Shown here: one piece after another, positions 24,941 through 32,654 of the stretch
Numbering within the stretch: position 1 is the stretch's first letter
Layout of the letters: every line of letters starts with the position of its first letter
NCBI GenBank assembly: GCA_947589445.1
Contig: CANQAB010000004.1
Span: 1 to 36,464 of the forward strand
DNA from: an uncultured Clostridia bacterium
GTDB lineage: Bacteria > Bacillota > Clostridia > TANB77 > CAG-508
Direction: 5' to 3'
DNA: 36,464 nucleotides
The notes under the pieces: model-generated
What the model was told of the DNA's origin: nothing
Seen by the model: the letters and a program-made list of their open reading frames with translations, nothing else
Database searches by the model: none
Program-made: the position numbers and the translations under genes

Positions 24941-24971
24941 AAGCCCTTTTAGGATATACCTAAAAAGGCTT
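24941..24971 (-). terminator. Internal terminator/attenuator in the filament operon
   Basis: Arms 24941-24953 and 24959-24971 form a 13-bp stem with one G-U pair and a 5-nt loop, followed by CTTTTA on the minus strand. It lies between the TadE-like gene and the 434-residue protein gene and should lower expression of the latter. Confidence 0.7.
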
Positions 24972-24977
24972 TGTTCA

Positions 24978-25487
24978 TTAATATCCTGTTGCAACAACAC
25001 TTCCTGAAGCTTGCGCAGAAATAACATAAGATTGGTCTCCTGTTATACTATATAAAACACTTTTAAGCATTTGAGATATTGTGGTATTGTTGTTTTTTAC
25101 ATATACCCCTACATAATCTCCCTCTTTCAACTTATAATCTCCGCTATCTAATGCATTCACAACTTGAGTAGTATATTCTCCATAATATGTTGTATCTCCA
25201 ATTTGCTGATTTTGTGTTTTCTTTCCTGGATTTACATCCGCTATTTCTATTTCAAATTCTACATCATAGGAATTTCCTGTAGCAGATAATTTTTGAACAT
25301 AGCCATCATAGTCTTGTCTTGTTATTTTTCCTTTACTTCTTATACCATCCACAAATTCTGTTGTATAAGATTGTACCATTGCTTGTGCTTCGTTATCGTT
25401 CATTTCTGATATTGCAACTAATGGAAATACAAACATTAGTATAGCTGCTAAGAATATTGCTATAATTGTAATTAATGAATCTCCCAT
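24978..25487 (-). CDS. TadE-like pseudopilin
   Basis: A 169-residue protein with one N-terminal membrane helix that starts almost at the first residue (MGDSLITIIAIFLAAILMFVF), followed by an outer domain. After the helix come acidic residues (SEMNDNEAQAMVQSYTTEFVDGIRSKGKIT), an arrangement seen in TadE/TadF-like minor pilins of Gram-positive Tad systems. The C-terminal end (SYVISAQASGSVVATGY) is polar. A GGAG site precedes the ATG. It follows the fifth MENA-type subunit by 21 nt. Minor pilin function is inferred from topology and place in the operon. Confidence 0.75.
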   Translation of the reverse strand: MGDSLITIIAIFLAAILMFVFPLVAISEMNDNEAQAMVQSYTTEFVDGIRSKGKITRQDYDGYVQKLSATGNSYDVEFEIEIADVNPGKKTQNQQIGDTTYYGEYTTQVVNALDSGDYKLKEGDYVGVYVKNNNTTISQMLKSVLYSITGDQSYVISAQASGSVVATGY

Positions 25488-25508
25488 AATTTTTCTCCTT
25501 TTTTAATT

Positions 25509-26312
25509 TTAAATTATATAAATTATTTCGGTTGTTGGCATTTGGTATTGCTGTAAAAGGTTAGTTCCTTGCCCGTCATCCTCTAAGTATTGACTTTCAT
25601 CTATTTCATTTGTAACTTCAACTATAGTTTTACCTTTTAGTTCATTTAACAAATCTATTCCTTTATGTGTTTGATTATTATAAGAATAGTCAGAACCATT
25701 TATATCTGCATTGACTCTTTTTAAAATTTCACTAGGATTTCCATTCCATGGAGCACCACAAGTTACATTTGTATTTCCTAATATTTCTATATTATAAATA
25801 TGCTTCAACGTATCAGCCTCAAAATTTGGTGTAGCATATTTATTTTTAGTGTTCTTTTCTAAACTATCTTTCATTTCACTGAACAATGTGTTTAGTAAAA
25901 CTTCGTTGCCACTACATTGTTGAATACCTGCTTCTGTCTGACTATCGAATCTAGCAATTATGTTTCCGGATGTTTTTTCTACAATTGTTACCCCATATTT
26001 TTCTACACTATATCTATAAATTGTGGAAAATACATCTGAAATATCTACTATTCTATCTCCATTTGTTGTAAAGCCCGATATTTTAGAAAAATCTGAGCCT
26101 CCTGATGAACTTTCTTGTATTGCAGAGGAAGATGTATACAAAATTCCATTATCTAATTCTGCTGCTTCTAGATACGATTGTTTATCTCTCATTGCTATAA
26201 TAGAATCTGATGTTTGCTTAGCTAGTCCAAATAAAGAAAATGAGCTTGCTATTGCAATTATAAATATTAAAATAGCTGCTGCCATTTTTAAGGCATCTGC
26301 TGCATTTTCCAT
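25509..26312 (-). CDS. MENA-type pilin-like protein 5 (267 aa, largest)
   Basis: It begins MENAADALKMAAAILIFIIA, a variant of the motif shared by five proteins of this operon: Met-Glu-Asn-Ala, a short polar step, then one hydrophobic helix. The outer part (about 235 residues) is the longest of the set and differs from the small members; it holds two Cys residues (IQQCSG and VTCGAP) that could form a disulfide. AAGGAGG lies before the ATG. It follows subunit 4 by 20 nt. Its size suggests a minor or tip subunit. The DNA around the start repeats the block found at the other subunit genes. Confidence 0.75.
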   Translation of the reverse strand: MENAADALKMAAAILIFIIAIASSFSLFGLAKQTSDSIIAMRDKQSYLEAAELDNGILYTSSSAIQESSSGGSDFSKISGFTTNGDRIVDISDVFSTIYRYSVEKYGVTIVEKTSGNIIARFDSQTEAGIQQCSGNEVLLNTLFSEMKDSLEKNTKNKYATPNFEADTLKHIYNIEILGNTNVTCGAPWNGNPSEILKRVNADINGSDYSYNNQTHKGIDLLNELKGKTIVEVTNEIDESQYLEDDGQGTNLLQQYQMPTTEIIYII

Positions 26313-26332
26313 ATTTTTTCCTCCTTATTTCA

Positions 26333-26743
26333 TTATGATTCTTCATCTATCTTAATATTTTTTACCCATCCGGAATCATCCGTTTCACATGTAATTTTAC
26401 ATTTTTTACCTTCATAAAACTCTGCCGCCCACTGAAGAATTCGATTAGAATTATATGTTCTATCACGCCCGTTAAAAATTATAAAAACAAAATGGCTAGG
26501 ATTGGTAGCATTATTTGCAATTACGACATTTGCTAATGCTTTAACTTGTGCTGCAGATTTTCCAGAACCTGAATATTGTGTAAACTTTGAATTAAATTGT
26601 GCCATTTCTGCAGTTTGCATGGTTTCTTGTTGTGACTCATTAATTCCGCTGGTAGAATTAATTGTTTTTACTGCAAATGCAATTAATAATATAGCAACTA
26701 ATACTGAAGCTGCAATTAGTAATGCTTTTGATGCATTCTCCAT
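26333..26743 (-). CDS. MENA-type pilin-like protein 4 (136 aa)
   Basis: It starts MENASKALLIAASVLVAILL with no leader. The outer domain resembles subunits 1 and 2: FNSKFTQYSGSG, then a hydrophobic stretch VKALANVVIANNA, and a C-terminal KCKITCETDDSGWVKNIKI block that matches their YKCT...GRVNSISF. An excellent AAGGAGG lies before the ATG. The gene is the first one after the long stem-loop behind the 68-residue subunit, so it may be made at a lower level. Role as a filament subunit is inferred. Confidence 0.78.
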   Translation of the reverse strand: MENASKALLIAASVLVAILLIAFAVKTINSTSGINESQQETMQTAEMAQFNSKFTQYSGSGKSAAQVKALANVVIANNATNPSHFVFIIFNGRDRTYNSNRILQWAAEFYEGKKCKITCETDDSGWVKNIKIDEES

Positions 26744-26782
26744 ATTATTTCCTCCTTTATGTTATTAGTTTTCATATGTTTT

Positions 26783-26833
26783 TTATCCACAAGCTAAAGC
26801 ATAAATTATATCTATGCTTTAGCTTATGGATAA
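26783..26833 (-). terminator. Long stem-loop after the short pilin gene
   Basis: Arms 26783-26803 and 26813-26833 pair at 20 of 21 positions with a 9-nt loop. No T-run follows on either strand, so it is not a classical terminator. After a likely major-subunit gene such a stem can stabilise the upstream mRNA or mark a cleavage site, raising that subunit relative to the genes behind. Confidence 0.6.
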
Positions 26834-26855
26834 ACCATAAGCTACCTTTTTATAT

Positions 26856-27062
26856 TTATTTTATCCATGTACCTAACGCATTAAGATTATTTTGAGCTGC
26901 TTTTGAAGCTGCATTAGTTTGATTTTGTAGAGCTTTTCCTGTAGACTCTGACTGTCCTGAAACGTTAGCTGTTGAATTAAATATTTTCATACCAAATGCA
27001 ATTAATAGTATTACTACCAATACTGCAGCTGCAATTAATAGTGCTTTTGATGCATTCTCCAT
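26856..27062 (-). CDS. MENA-type short pilin, likely major subunit (68 aa)
   Basis: A 68-residue protein: MENASKALLIAAAVLVVILL, a further IAFGMKIFN, then only about 38 polar residues rich in Asn, Gln, Ser and Ala, ending GTWIK. Size and layout are those of a Flp major pilin (one hydrophobic helix plus a short tail), but the usual leader ending in Gly before Glu is absent. Perfect AAAGGAGG lies 6 nt before the ATG, and a 21-bp stem-loop follows the gene; both fit high expression. Major-subunit status is inferred, not shown. Confidence 0.75.
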   Translation of the reverse strand: MENASKALLIAAAVLVVILLIAFGMKIFNSTANVSGQSESTGKALQNQTNAASKAAQNNLNALGTWIK

Positions 27063-27135
27063 ATAAATTCCTCCTTTGAATATAAATATATATATATAAC
27101 TAGATTTTTTTAAAATCTAAATATTAAAAACATGT

Positions 27136-27585
27136 TTAATCATACTGTTGTGATATTTCTATATAAGCTATTTTTCCTGTTTGTTTATGATATTCTTTTT
27201 TTGTACATTTAAATTTTGTTGTATTAAAATTTTTAAGGAATTCTGTTATTCCAACCTTAGCAATTGTTTCCATTTTGTATGTTGTTGTTTCATTTTTTTC
27301 TTCGTTTGTTATCATTACTAAATCAATTTTAATGCTATTTTCTTCATTTTCTATATACAATCCGTTTTCATCTGTTTGAACAGAATTATTTTGATTATTA
27401 CTTATTGCTTTATTTATTAAAGTAACTACATCTGTACCATAAATTTCAGATTCTAAGTATTGCTCATATTCGTTGTTTTGTTGTTTAATTTTGTTGCTTG
27501 TTTTTGAATTTACATTAATTCCAACTATACATATAATAATTACTATTATTAATATTAAGCATACTATTACTATGTTTTTTTTCAA
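27136..27585 (-). CDS. Pilin-domain protein with ordinary N-terminal anchor
   Basis: A 149-residue protein with a basic start (MKKN) and one long hydrophobic helix (about 5-23), then an outer domain. It lacks the MENA start, yet the outer domain carries the same blocks as subunit 1: YEQYLESEIYGTDVVTLINK against YTKYVGQYVYGTDVLTIMNK, and FKCTKKEYHKQTGKIAYIEI against YKCTGVTYDNNGRVNSISF. So it is a diverged relative of the subunits with a different anchor. It lies between subunits 2 and 3. It could be a fixed assembly base or a minor subunit. Confidence 0.72.
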   Translation of the reverse strand: MKKNIVIVCLILIIVIIICIVGINVNSKTSNKIKQQNNEYEQYLESEIYGTDVVTLINKAISNNQNNSVQTDENGLYIENEENSIKIDLVMITNEEKNETTTYKMETIAKVGITEFLKNFNTTKFKCTKKEYHKQTGKIAYIEISQQYD

Positions 27586-27674
27586 TACTTCATTTCCTTC
27601 CTTTATTATACTATTTTAGACATACAATTGCAAGTTCTTTTTTATTTTTACATTATTTGGTACACAATAATTAT

Positions 27675-28064
27675 TTACCTACTAAAAGAAATTGCATTTA
27701 CATACCCTTCATTTGTAAAATTCTTTATTTTTAATTTATATGTTATTATATTGTCTTTATCATATTTCTCTACATCATATAAAATCTTTGATTGATTCTT
27801 TGCACCTGTTACAACAGTAACCTTATGCACATTATTATTTTCAGCAAAGTTACATATAGTAACAACATCATGTATTGTTATGTCATGGCCTACATATTTT
27901 GTAAAATTTGCATTAAATTGCTGTACTGCCTCAGATTGCTTAGTTTCTTCATAGCTCATAGATAAATTTTTTGAACTTATAAGCAATGTAGTCATTAATG
28001 CTAAAATTAATATTCCCAGTAGCACCCCTGCTGCCATTAATAAAGCTTTTGATGCATTTTCCAT
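27675..28064 (-). CDS. MENA-type pilin-like protein 2 (129 aa)
   Basis: It starts MENASKALLMAAGVLLGILI. The outer domain follows the common scheme: FNANFTKYVGHDITIHDVVTI, NFAENNNVHKV, and a C-terminal TNEGYVNAISFSR. The close match to subunit 1 (FNEQYTKYVG...DVLTI, GRVNSISF) shows that they arose by duplication. AAAGGAAAG lies before the ATG. It follows subunit 1 by 25 nt and is presumably co-translated from the same message. Filament subunit role is inferred. Confidence 0.78.
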   Translation of the reverse strand: MENASKALLMAAGVLLGILILALMTTLLISSKNLSMSYEETKQSEAVQQFNANFTKYVGHDITIHDVVTICNFAENNNVHKVTVVTGAKNQSKILYDVEKYDKDNIITYKLKIKNFTNEGYVNAISFSR

Positions 28065-28089
28065 ATTCTTTCCTTTCTATTAATTTTAC

Positions 28090-28524
28090 TTACAAATCTC
28101 CTGATGCGTCTAATTTTATTTGCGTAAAGGATATTGAATTTACTCGTCCATTATTATCGTATGTTACACCTGTACATTTATAATATCTAGTTTCATTTGA
28201 ATAGTGTTTTCTGCCATTTTCATCATATTTAATTTGGTAGTAATTTTCATCTTTATCAGGTTCTTCTCCATTTATTTTTATATCAACAAGTCCGTTATCA
28301 GCAGATTTATTCATTATAGTTAATACGTCTGTTCCGTATACATACTGTCCTACATATTTTGTATATTGTTCATTAAATGCAATTAACTGTTCTTGCTCTT
28401 CTTCTGTAAGCTTAGTTTTTTGAAATATACTTAAATTATTAAATGTATGTGCTAATAATGCTATAATAATAATTGCTATTAAAATACCTCCTGCCATTAA
28501 TAGGGCTTTTGATGCATTTTCCAT
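28090..28524 (-). CDS. MENA-type pilin-like protein 1 (144 aa)
   Basis: First subunit gene after the platform gene. It starts MENASKALLMAGGILIAIII, then a polar linker rich in Glu (TKLTEEEQEQLIAFNEQY), and the shared outer domain: YTKYVGQYVYGTDVLTI, YKCTGVTYDNNGRVNSISF. GAAAGGAAG lies before the ATG. The shared domain is present in subunits 1, 2 and 4 and in the 149-residue protein, so it is the characteristic domain of this system. No known pilin domain was recognised in it. Confidence 0.78.
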   Translation of the reverse strand: MENASKALLMAGGILIAIIIIALLAHTFNNLSIFQKTKLTEEEQEQLIAFNEQYTKYVGQYVYGTDVLTIMNKSADNGLVDIKINGEEPDKDENYYQIKYDENGRKHYSNETRYYKCTGVTYDNNGRVNSISFTQIKLDASGDL

Positions 28525-28574
28525 ATGTTCTTCCTTTCAAAAATATAATATTTATATTTTTTAGCTACAAATTT

Positions 28575-30638
28575 TTAAATTGATGCTTGCATTCCTGCAA
28601 ATGTACTTGTCATGCTTCCTAAACCTATTACTACTAATGGAATTATTAAGTATCCCACAAACAAGCATACCATTGGTGCAAACCCTATTGCCTTTCCTAT
28701 TAAAGCTTTTCTAGATATTAATCTTTCATTTGATTGCTTTCTTTTTTCTTGATAGTAGTCTCTTTCTGTATCTAACTCATCAAATGCTTGTATAATTGGT
28801 ATTTTTTCTACCGCTGCTTGTAAGCTTTCTACTATTCTAATAAATAGTGGAAATGTAGTATCATTTTTTAATTGTTCAAGTGCTTCCCATGCTCCACTTT
28901 CATAGTTGTTAACACATTTGGTAATTGGTTCTTTAAAAATATCAGCATATCTTTCTAACCAATCTAAAATAATCTCTACATTTACCCTTTCAATTTTCAT
29001 TAACATTAGAATAATTGTATGGAATTGCATTACTTCGTCTTCCATTTCTAGCTGACGCATTATTGCCTGGAAGTATAGAAGCCACATTGGTGCCATGTAG
29101 CCAATATATGCAAAAGCTATGGCTAAAATTAACTCTATCCATTGCAAATATTCGTTATCTATTGTTTGTAATTTTGTATAAATTCTATCTGTTGCTTCAT
29201 CTATTTCTTCATCTGTTGAATTCTCATAAGCCGTTGAGTTAGATATTGCTATTCTTAGTTGTTCTTTTGTTACTTTTTTTCCTCTGTATTTATCTAAAAA
29301 TACATTATCACTTTTTAATTGTTCTTGAGCAACGGCTTCATCTTCCTCTGACATTCCTATAATGCTACTTTCAGCTGTTATATCTGTATATACCAAGTCT
29401 ATAGCAACCTTATGTATTTGATTAAATACTAATAGAGAAACAAAGAATACTGCAATACACATTACAATTCTATTTATGAACAGCCATTCCATTTTTTGCT
29501 TAGATGCAGCATCCTTTAACAGTTTTACTATCTTTCTATATTCTTTTGTTCCTTGTTTAGGAATAAATAGGTTTACTATTTTCTTTATGTATGGCTTTTC
29601 ATATAATTTTCTCTGCCATGGATTATCATTTGTTATAGTTTGTATGCTTCCATTATCTTTTACCTTTCTTACTAGAACAAAACATACAGCAGTAATAATT
29701 AATAGTAATATTTGTGTTACAAATCCCCATTTACCATTGTAAAAAGAACCTGTAAAACTGAATTGTGATATAGACCAATTTTTAATTGCATCTATAAATA
29801 AAACTGGTAATATTGCTATAATTGATAAACTTTGAAATACGTAGTTTAGTTTTTCTCTTTTTAATATTTCAATTTGCATTTCTTGAGTTATGTTATTAAC
29901 ATTTTTTAAATATAAAGAGCCTCCATCAACTTGCCTATCTCCAAATTCTCTTGTCAAATACGAAATACCTGCAAATTCTTTTAAATAGCTATTTGGTGCT
30001 ATATCATAATATTTTTCTAATTCTGTCTCTGGATCATCTGATATTAATACTTCATAAATCTTTTGAGCCTGAAGGGAAACTTCTTTTTCGTCATCTTGTG
30101 CAACCTGGTAAATTGCTTCTTCAACCATATTAGTTTCATGGTATGCATGTCTAATTTCGGCAAAAAAATCTATTTGTTGTTTCAGTATTTTGTTGTCTAG
30201 CTTATCTACACTACTTTCTATAATTATTTCTGTAATAAATATTTCAAAAATTAACAATATAAACATTAATAAAGCATTGTTTTTGGTTAATGCTATAATT
30301 ATAAATGTTAAAGGAAATATTATTATTAATGCTTTAGTTAAGTATTGAGATGCTTGCTTTCTTGTTAAATACTCGTCCTCTACATTTATAATCTCTAAAC
30401 GCCTTCTAAGTTTTGCTAAATATCTTTTTATAAATGGAACTTTAGTGTAAAAAACATATAGCTTTTGATATATTACATCTAGTGAAAATGTATTATTTTC
30501 TGTACCTTTTTTTAATTCTTTAATATATTTTAAATCATCTTTACTTAATCTTTTAGATAAAATTACATACCATATCATTATACCAAGCAATGCAACTCCA
30601 GCTACTGCCATAATAATATAGAATAAAGAATCGCTCAT
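28575..30638 (-). CDS. Double TadB/TadC-like membrane platform protein
   Basis: A 687-residue polytopic membrane protein. Two halves each carry a cytoplasmic helical domain of the GspF/TadB-TadC (T2SSF) type. In the first, DFFAEIRHAYHETNMVEEAIYQ is followed by membrane helices around 270 and 310. In the second, MQFHTIILMLMKIERVNVEII and WEALEQLKNDTTFPLFIRIVESL are followed by the C-terminal helix FAPMVCLFVGYLIIPLVVIG. About eight membrane helices are predicted. In usual Tad systems TadB and TadC are two proteins of about 300 residues each, so this looks like their fusion. It would be the inner-membrane base on which the ATPase builds the filament. It starts 25 nt after the ATPase gene. Confidence 0.85.
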   Translation of the reverse strand: MSDSLFYIIMAVAGVALLGIMIWYVILSKRLSKDDLKYIKELKKGTENNTFSLDVIYQKLYVFYTKVPFIKRYLAKLRRRLEIINVEDEYLTRKQASQYLTKALIIIFPLTFIIIALTKNNALLMFILLIFEIFITEIIIESSVDKLDNKILKQQIDFFAEIRHAYHETNMVEEAIYQVAQDDEKEVSLQAQKIYEVLISDDPETELEKYYDIAPNSYLKEFAGISYLTREFGDRQVDGGSLYLKNVNNITQEMQIEILKREKLNYVFQSLSIIAILPVLFIDAIKNWSISQFSFTGSFYNGKWGFVTQILLLIITAVCFVLVRKVKDNGSIQTITNDNPWQRKLYEKPYIKKIVNLFIPKQGTKEYRKIVKLLKDAASKQKMEWLFINRIVMCIAVFFVSLLVFNQIHKVAIDLVYTDITAESSIIGMSEEDEAVAQEQLKSDNVFLDKYRGKKVTKEQLRIAISNSTAYENSTDEEIDEATDRIYTKLQTIDNEYLQWIELILAIAFAYIGYMAPMWLLYFQAIMRQLEMEDEVMQFHTIILMLMKIERVNVEIILDWLERYADIFKEPITKCVNNYESGAWEALEQLKNDTTFPLFIRIVESLQAAVEKIPIIQAFDELDTERDYYQEKRKQSNERLISRKALIGKAIGFAPMVCLFVGYLIIPLVVIGLGSMTSTFAGMQASI

Positions 30639-30663
30639 ACGTTTTTCACCTCCGCTATTTTAA

Positions 30664-32637
30664 TTATTCATTAGTATTCTTAGGTTTTCTTCCTCTTTTT
30701 TTAGTTTGACTTATATTAGCTGTTGCAGAAACAGGAACTGCTTCTATTGTTGATTTATTCATACCTGTTCCCCAGTTTTCTTCTATAAATTTATCAAATT
30801 CTTCTTGATCTGTTTCGTCCATATTTTTTCTCATTTCGCTTATATTGTAATCTGAAATTTTATTTGTTAATACATAAGAATCATTTACATATTCTAATAT
30901 ATTTACATATCTGTAGTTTTCTTTATCTGTAATTTTGGTAAAATAATTTGTAGCATTATCCATAAACTTGTCTAGCTTTCCTTCTAATGTTTTCTCTTTT
31001 CTATGGTCAAATGTATATAAGTTTTTATTTCTAACTGGTATGCATTCTGTTACCCTTTCTATATATCTTCTTCCTCTAAAGTCCTTTACCAAATGCACAT
31101 CGAAGTTTAATACTTGTATAACTTGTTCTTCTGCTGTTTTTTCATCTTTAAACACACCTGTTCTAAGCATTGAGTTTCTTAATGCAGTTACTAAATCTGG
31201 AAAAGTTTTAGCATGGTGTGTAAATAAAGTAAATTTAGATGCAACTTGGGCTGCTTGTATCATCCAAGATGCTACGGGGTCTGTTGCAACCTCACCTATA
31301 ATGTTAACAGAACCGTCAGTTTTCTTTTGAACGTCCAATCCTTCTTGTCCAGATATTGTATCTGTTTCTCTAAATGTTAATATATTTCTTGTTGGATAGA
31401 TTTTTCTTAAGTGTAATTCGAAAGCTGTTTCTTGAACCCTTATGTTCATTGTTTCGTAAATATTTTCTATCATACCCATTAGCATTGTTGTTTTACCACA
31501 ACCTTGCTCACCTGTAAGTGAAACAATTCTAGCTCCTTTTACTAAGAACTTTAATAAACTTATAGCTTTTTCTTTTCCTTCAAAAGTTACTAATTGCTCT
31601 AATGTTGCTCTTTTTACGTCGAATTTTCTTACGAAAAATGCCCATGTTTCTGAAAAGCTTGGTCTTACAACAACAACACGTGATCCATCTTTCATTTCAT
31701 TAATTTTGTAACCATTTGTATCTGATAATTGTCCTGGATTATTATATTTATATATGTTTTGACATACTCTTTTTAATTCGCTTTCTGTTCCAAATGATAA
31801 GAATTCTAATCTTATTGATTTACCTTGGAAAAATATCCATATACTATCACATGCTCTTGGAACTCTATTATCTAATACTTGGTTTAAATAATCTCCATCT
31901 GTTTGTGCAACCTGGCTCAAGAATGATTCTGGAAGTCCAGATACACCACCAGAAACACCATCTATATTCATATCTCTAACTTCATCTATGCTACTATATC
32001 CTTTGTAATGTTGATATATTCTTTGTACAATTACATTTAATTTATCTGCAAATGAAAGTATAATATTTTCTTTTTCATAAATATCATTTATTTCTTCTTT
32101 AGTAATAACATATGAAGGTTTTGCTTCACCTTGTATATATTTAAGAGTTGCTAAATTGTATTTTTTTATCATTTGAGTTAATGCTTCATAGCCAAACTCT
32201 TTTTGATATGTATAAATTAAAATATCAAATTTGTCTTGAGGTGTAAGTAGTGATGGCAAATCAAAAGGAATTACTTTTGATATATTAATTTCATTTACGC
32301 CATATTCTTGTAATAGCAAGTCATATATTAAAGTTTTTACATATTTTTTATCATTAACATCTCCATAGGTACATCCTTTTAATGCTTTTTTTAATTCGTA
32401 TTTTTTATTTTTTCTTCTTTCTAACTCTGCTTCTGATAAACCTATGTCGTATAAGTTTACTTTTGTAATTTCATCTAATCTTCTTTTTACAAAAGCTATC
32501 ATTTTCTCGATACTATATGTTTTTTCATTAACATCAACTTTTCCTTCAACTTCTGCATTTTGTTTCTTCTTAATTGTGTTGAATATTAATACACCTGTTA
32601 TCATTAATATAGCTATTATCAATATAAAGTTAAACAT
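30664..32637 (-). CDS. CpaF/TadA-like secretion ATPase with N-terminal membrane segment
   Basis: A 657-residue traffic ATPase of the type II/IV secretion family that powers filament assembly. Walker A is GEQGCGKTT (376-384); the Walker B region is VNIIGEV (444-450), where Glu449 matches the Glu of the usual GEVRG box; the His box is FTHHAKTFPD (472-481). The familiar STVHAN motif is thus changed to TLFTHHAKT. The order of motifs (ARI-x-SLTGEQG, ETAFELHL, FRETDT) follows CpaF. Unusual are a hydrophobic N-terminal helix (about 3-20, FNFILIIAILMITGVLIF), 200 extra residues before the core, and a basic Lys/Arg tail (KKRGRKPK). It is flanked by the MinD-like and platform genes. Confidence in the class is high. 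Confidence 0.88.
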   Translation of the reverse strand: MFNFILIIAILMITGVLIFNTIKKKQNAEVEGKVDVNEKTYSIEKMIAFVKRRLDEITKVNLYDIGLSEAELERRKNKKYELKKALKGCTYGDVNDKKYVKTLIYDLLLQEYGVNEINISKVIPFDLPSLLTPQDKFDILIYTYQKEFGYEALTQMIKKYNLATLKYIQGEAKPSYVITKEEINDIYEKENIILSFADKLNVIVQRIYQHYKGYSSIDEVRDMNIDGVSGGVSGLPESFLSQVAQTDGDYLNQVLDNRVPRACDSIWIFFQGKSIRLEFLSFGTESELKRVCQNIYKYNNPGQLSDTNGYKINEMKDGSRVVVVRPSFSETWAFFVRKFDVKRATLEQLVTFEGKEKAISLLKFLVKGARIVSLTGEQGCGKTTMLMGMIENIYETMNIRVQETAFELHLRKIYPTRNILTFRETDTISGQEGLDVQKKTDGSVNIIGEVATDPVASWMIQAAQVASKFTLFTHHAKTFPDLVTALRNSMLRTGVFKDEKTAEEQVIQVLNFDVHLVKDFRGRRYIERVTECIPVRNKNLYTFDHRKEKTLEGKLDKFMDNATNYFTKITDKENYRYVNILEYVNDSYVLTNKISDYNISEMRKNMDETDQEEFDKFIEENWGTGMNKSTIEAVPVSATANISQTKKRGRKPKNTNE

Positions 32638-32654
32638 TAGGATTTCCCTCCTTC

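Noticed and set aside
27101-27119. Hairpin TAGATTTT/AAAATCTA between the 149-residue gene and the short pilin gene as a terminator
   Set aside because: Only 8 A-T-rich base pairs and no T-run after it on the minus strand; too weak to call.
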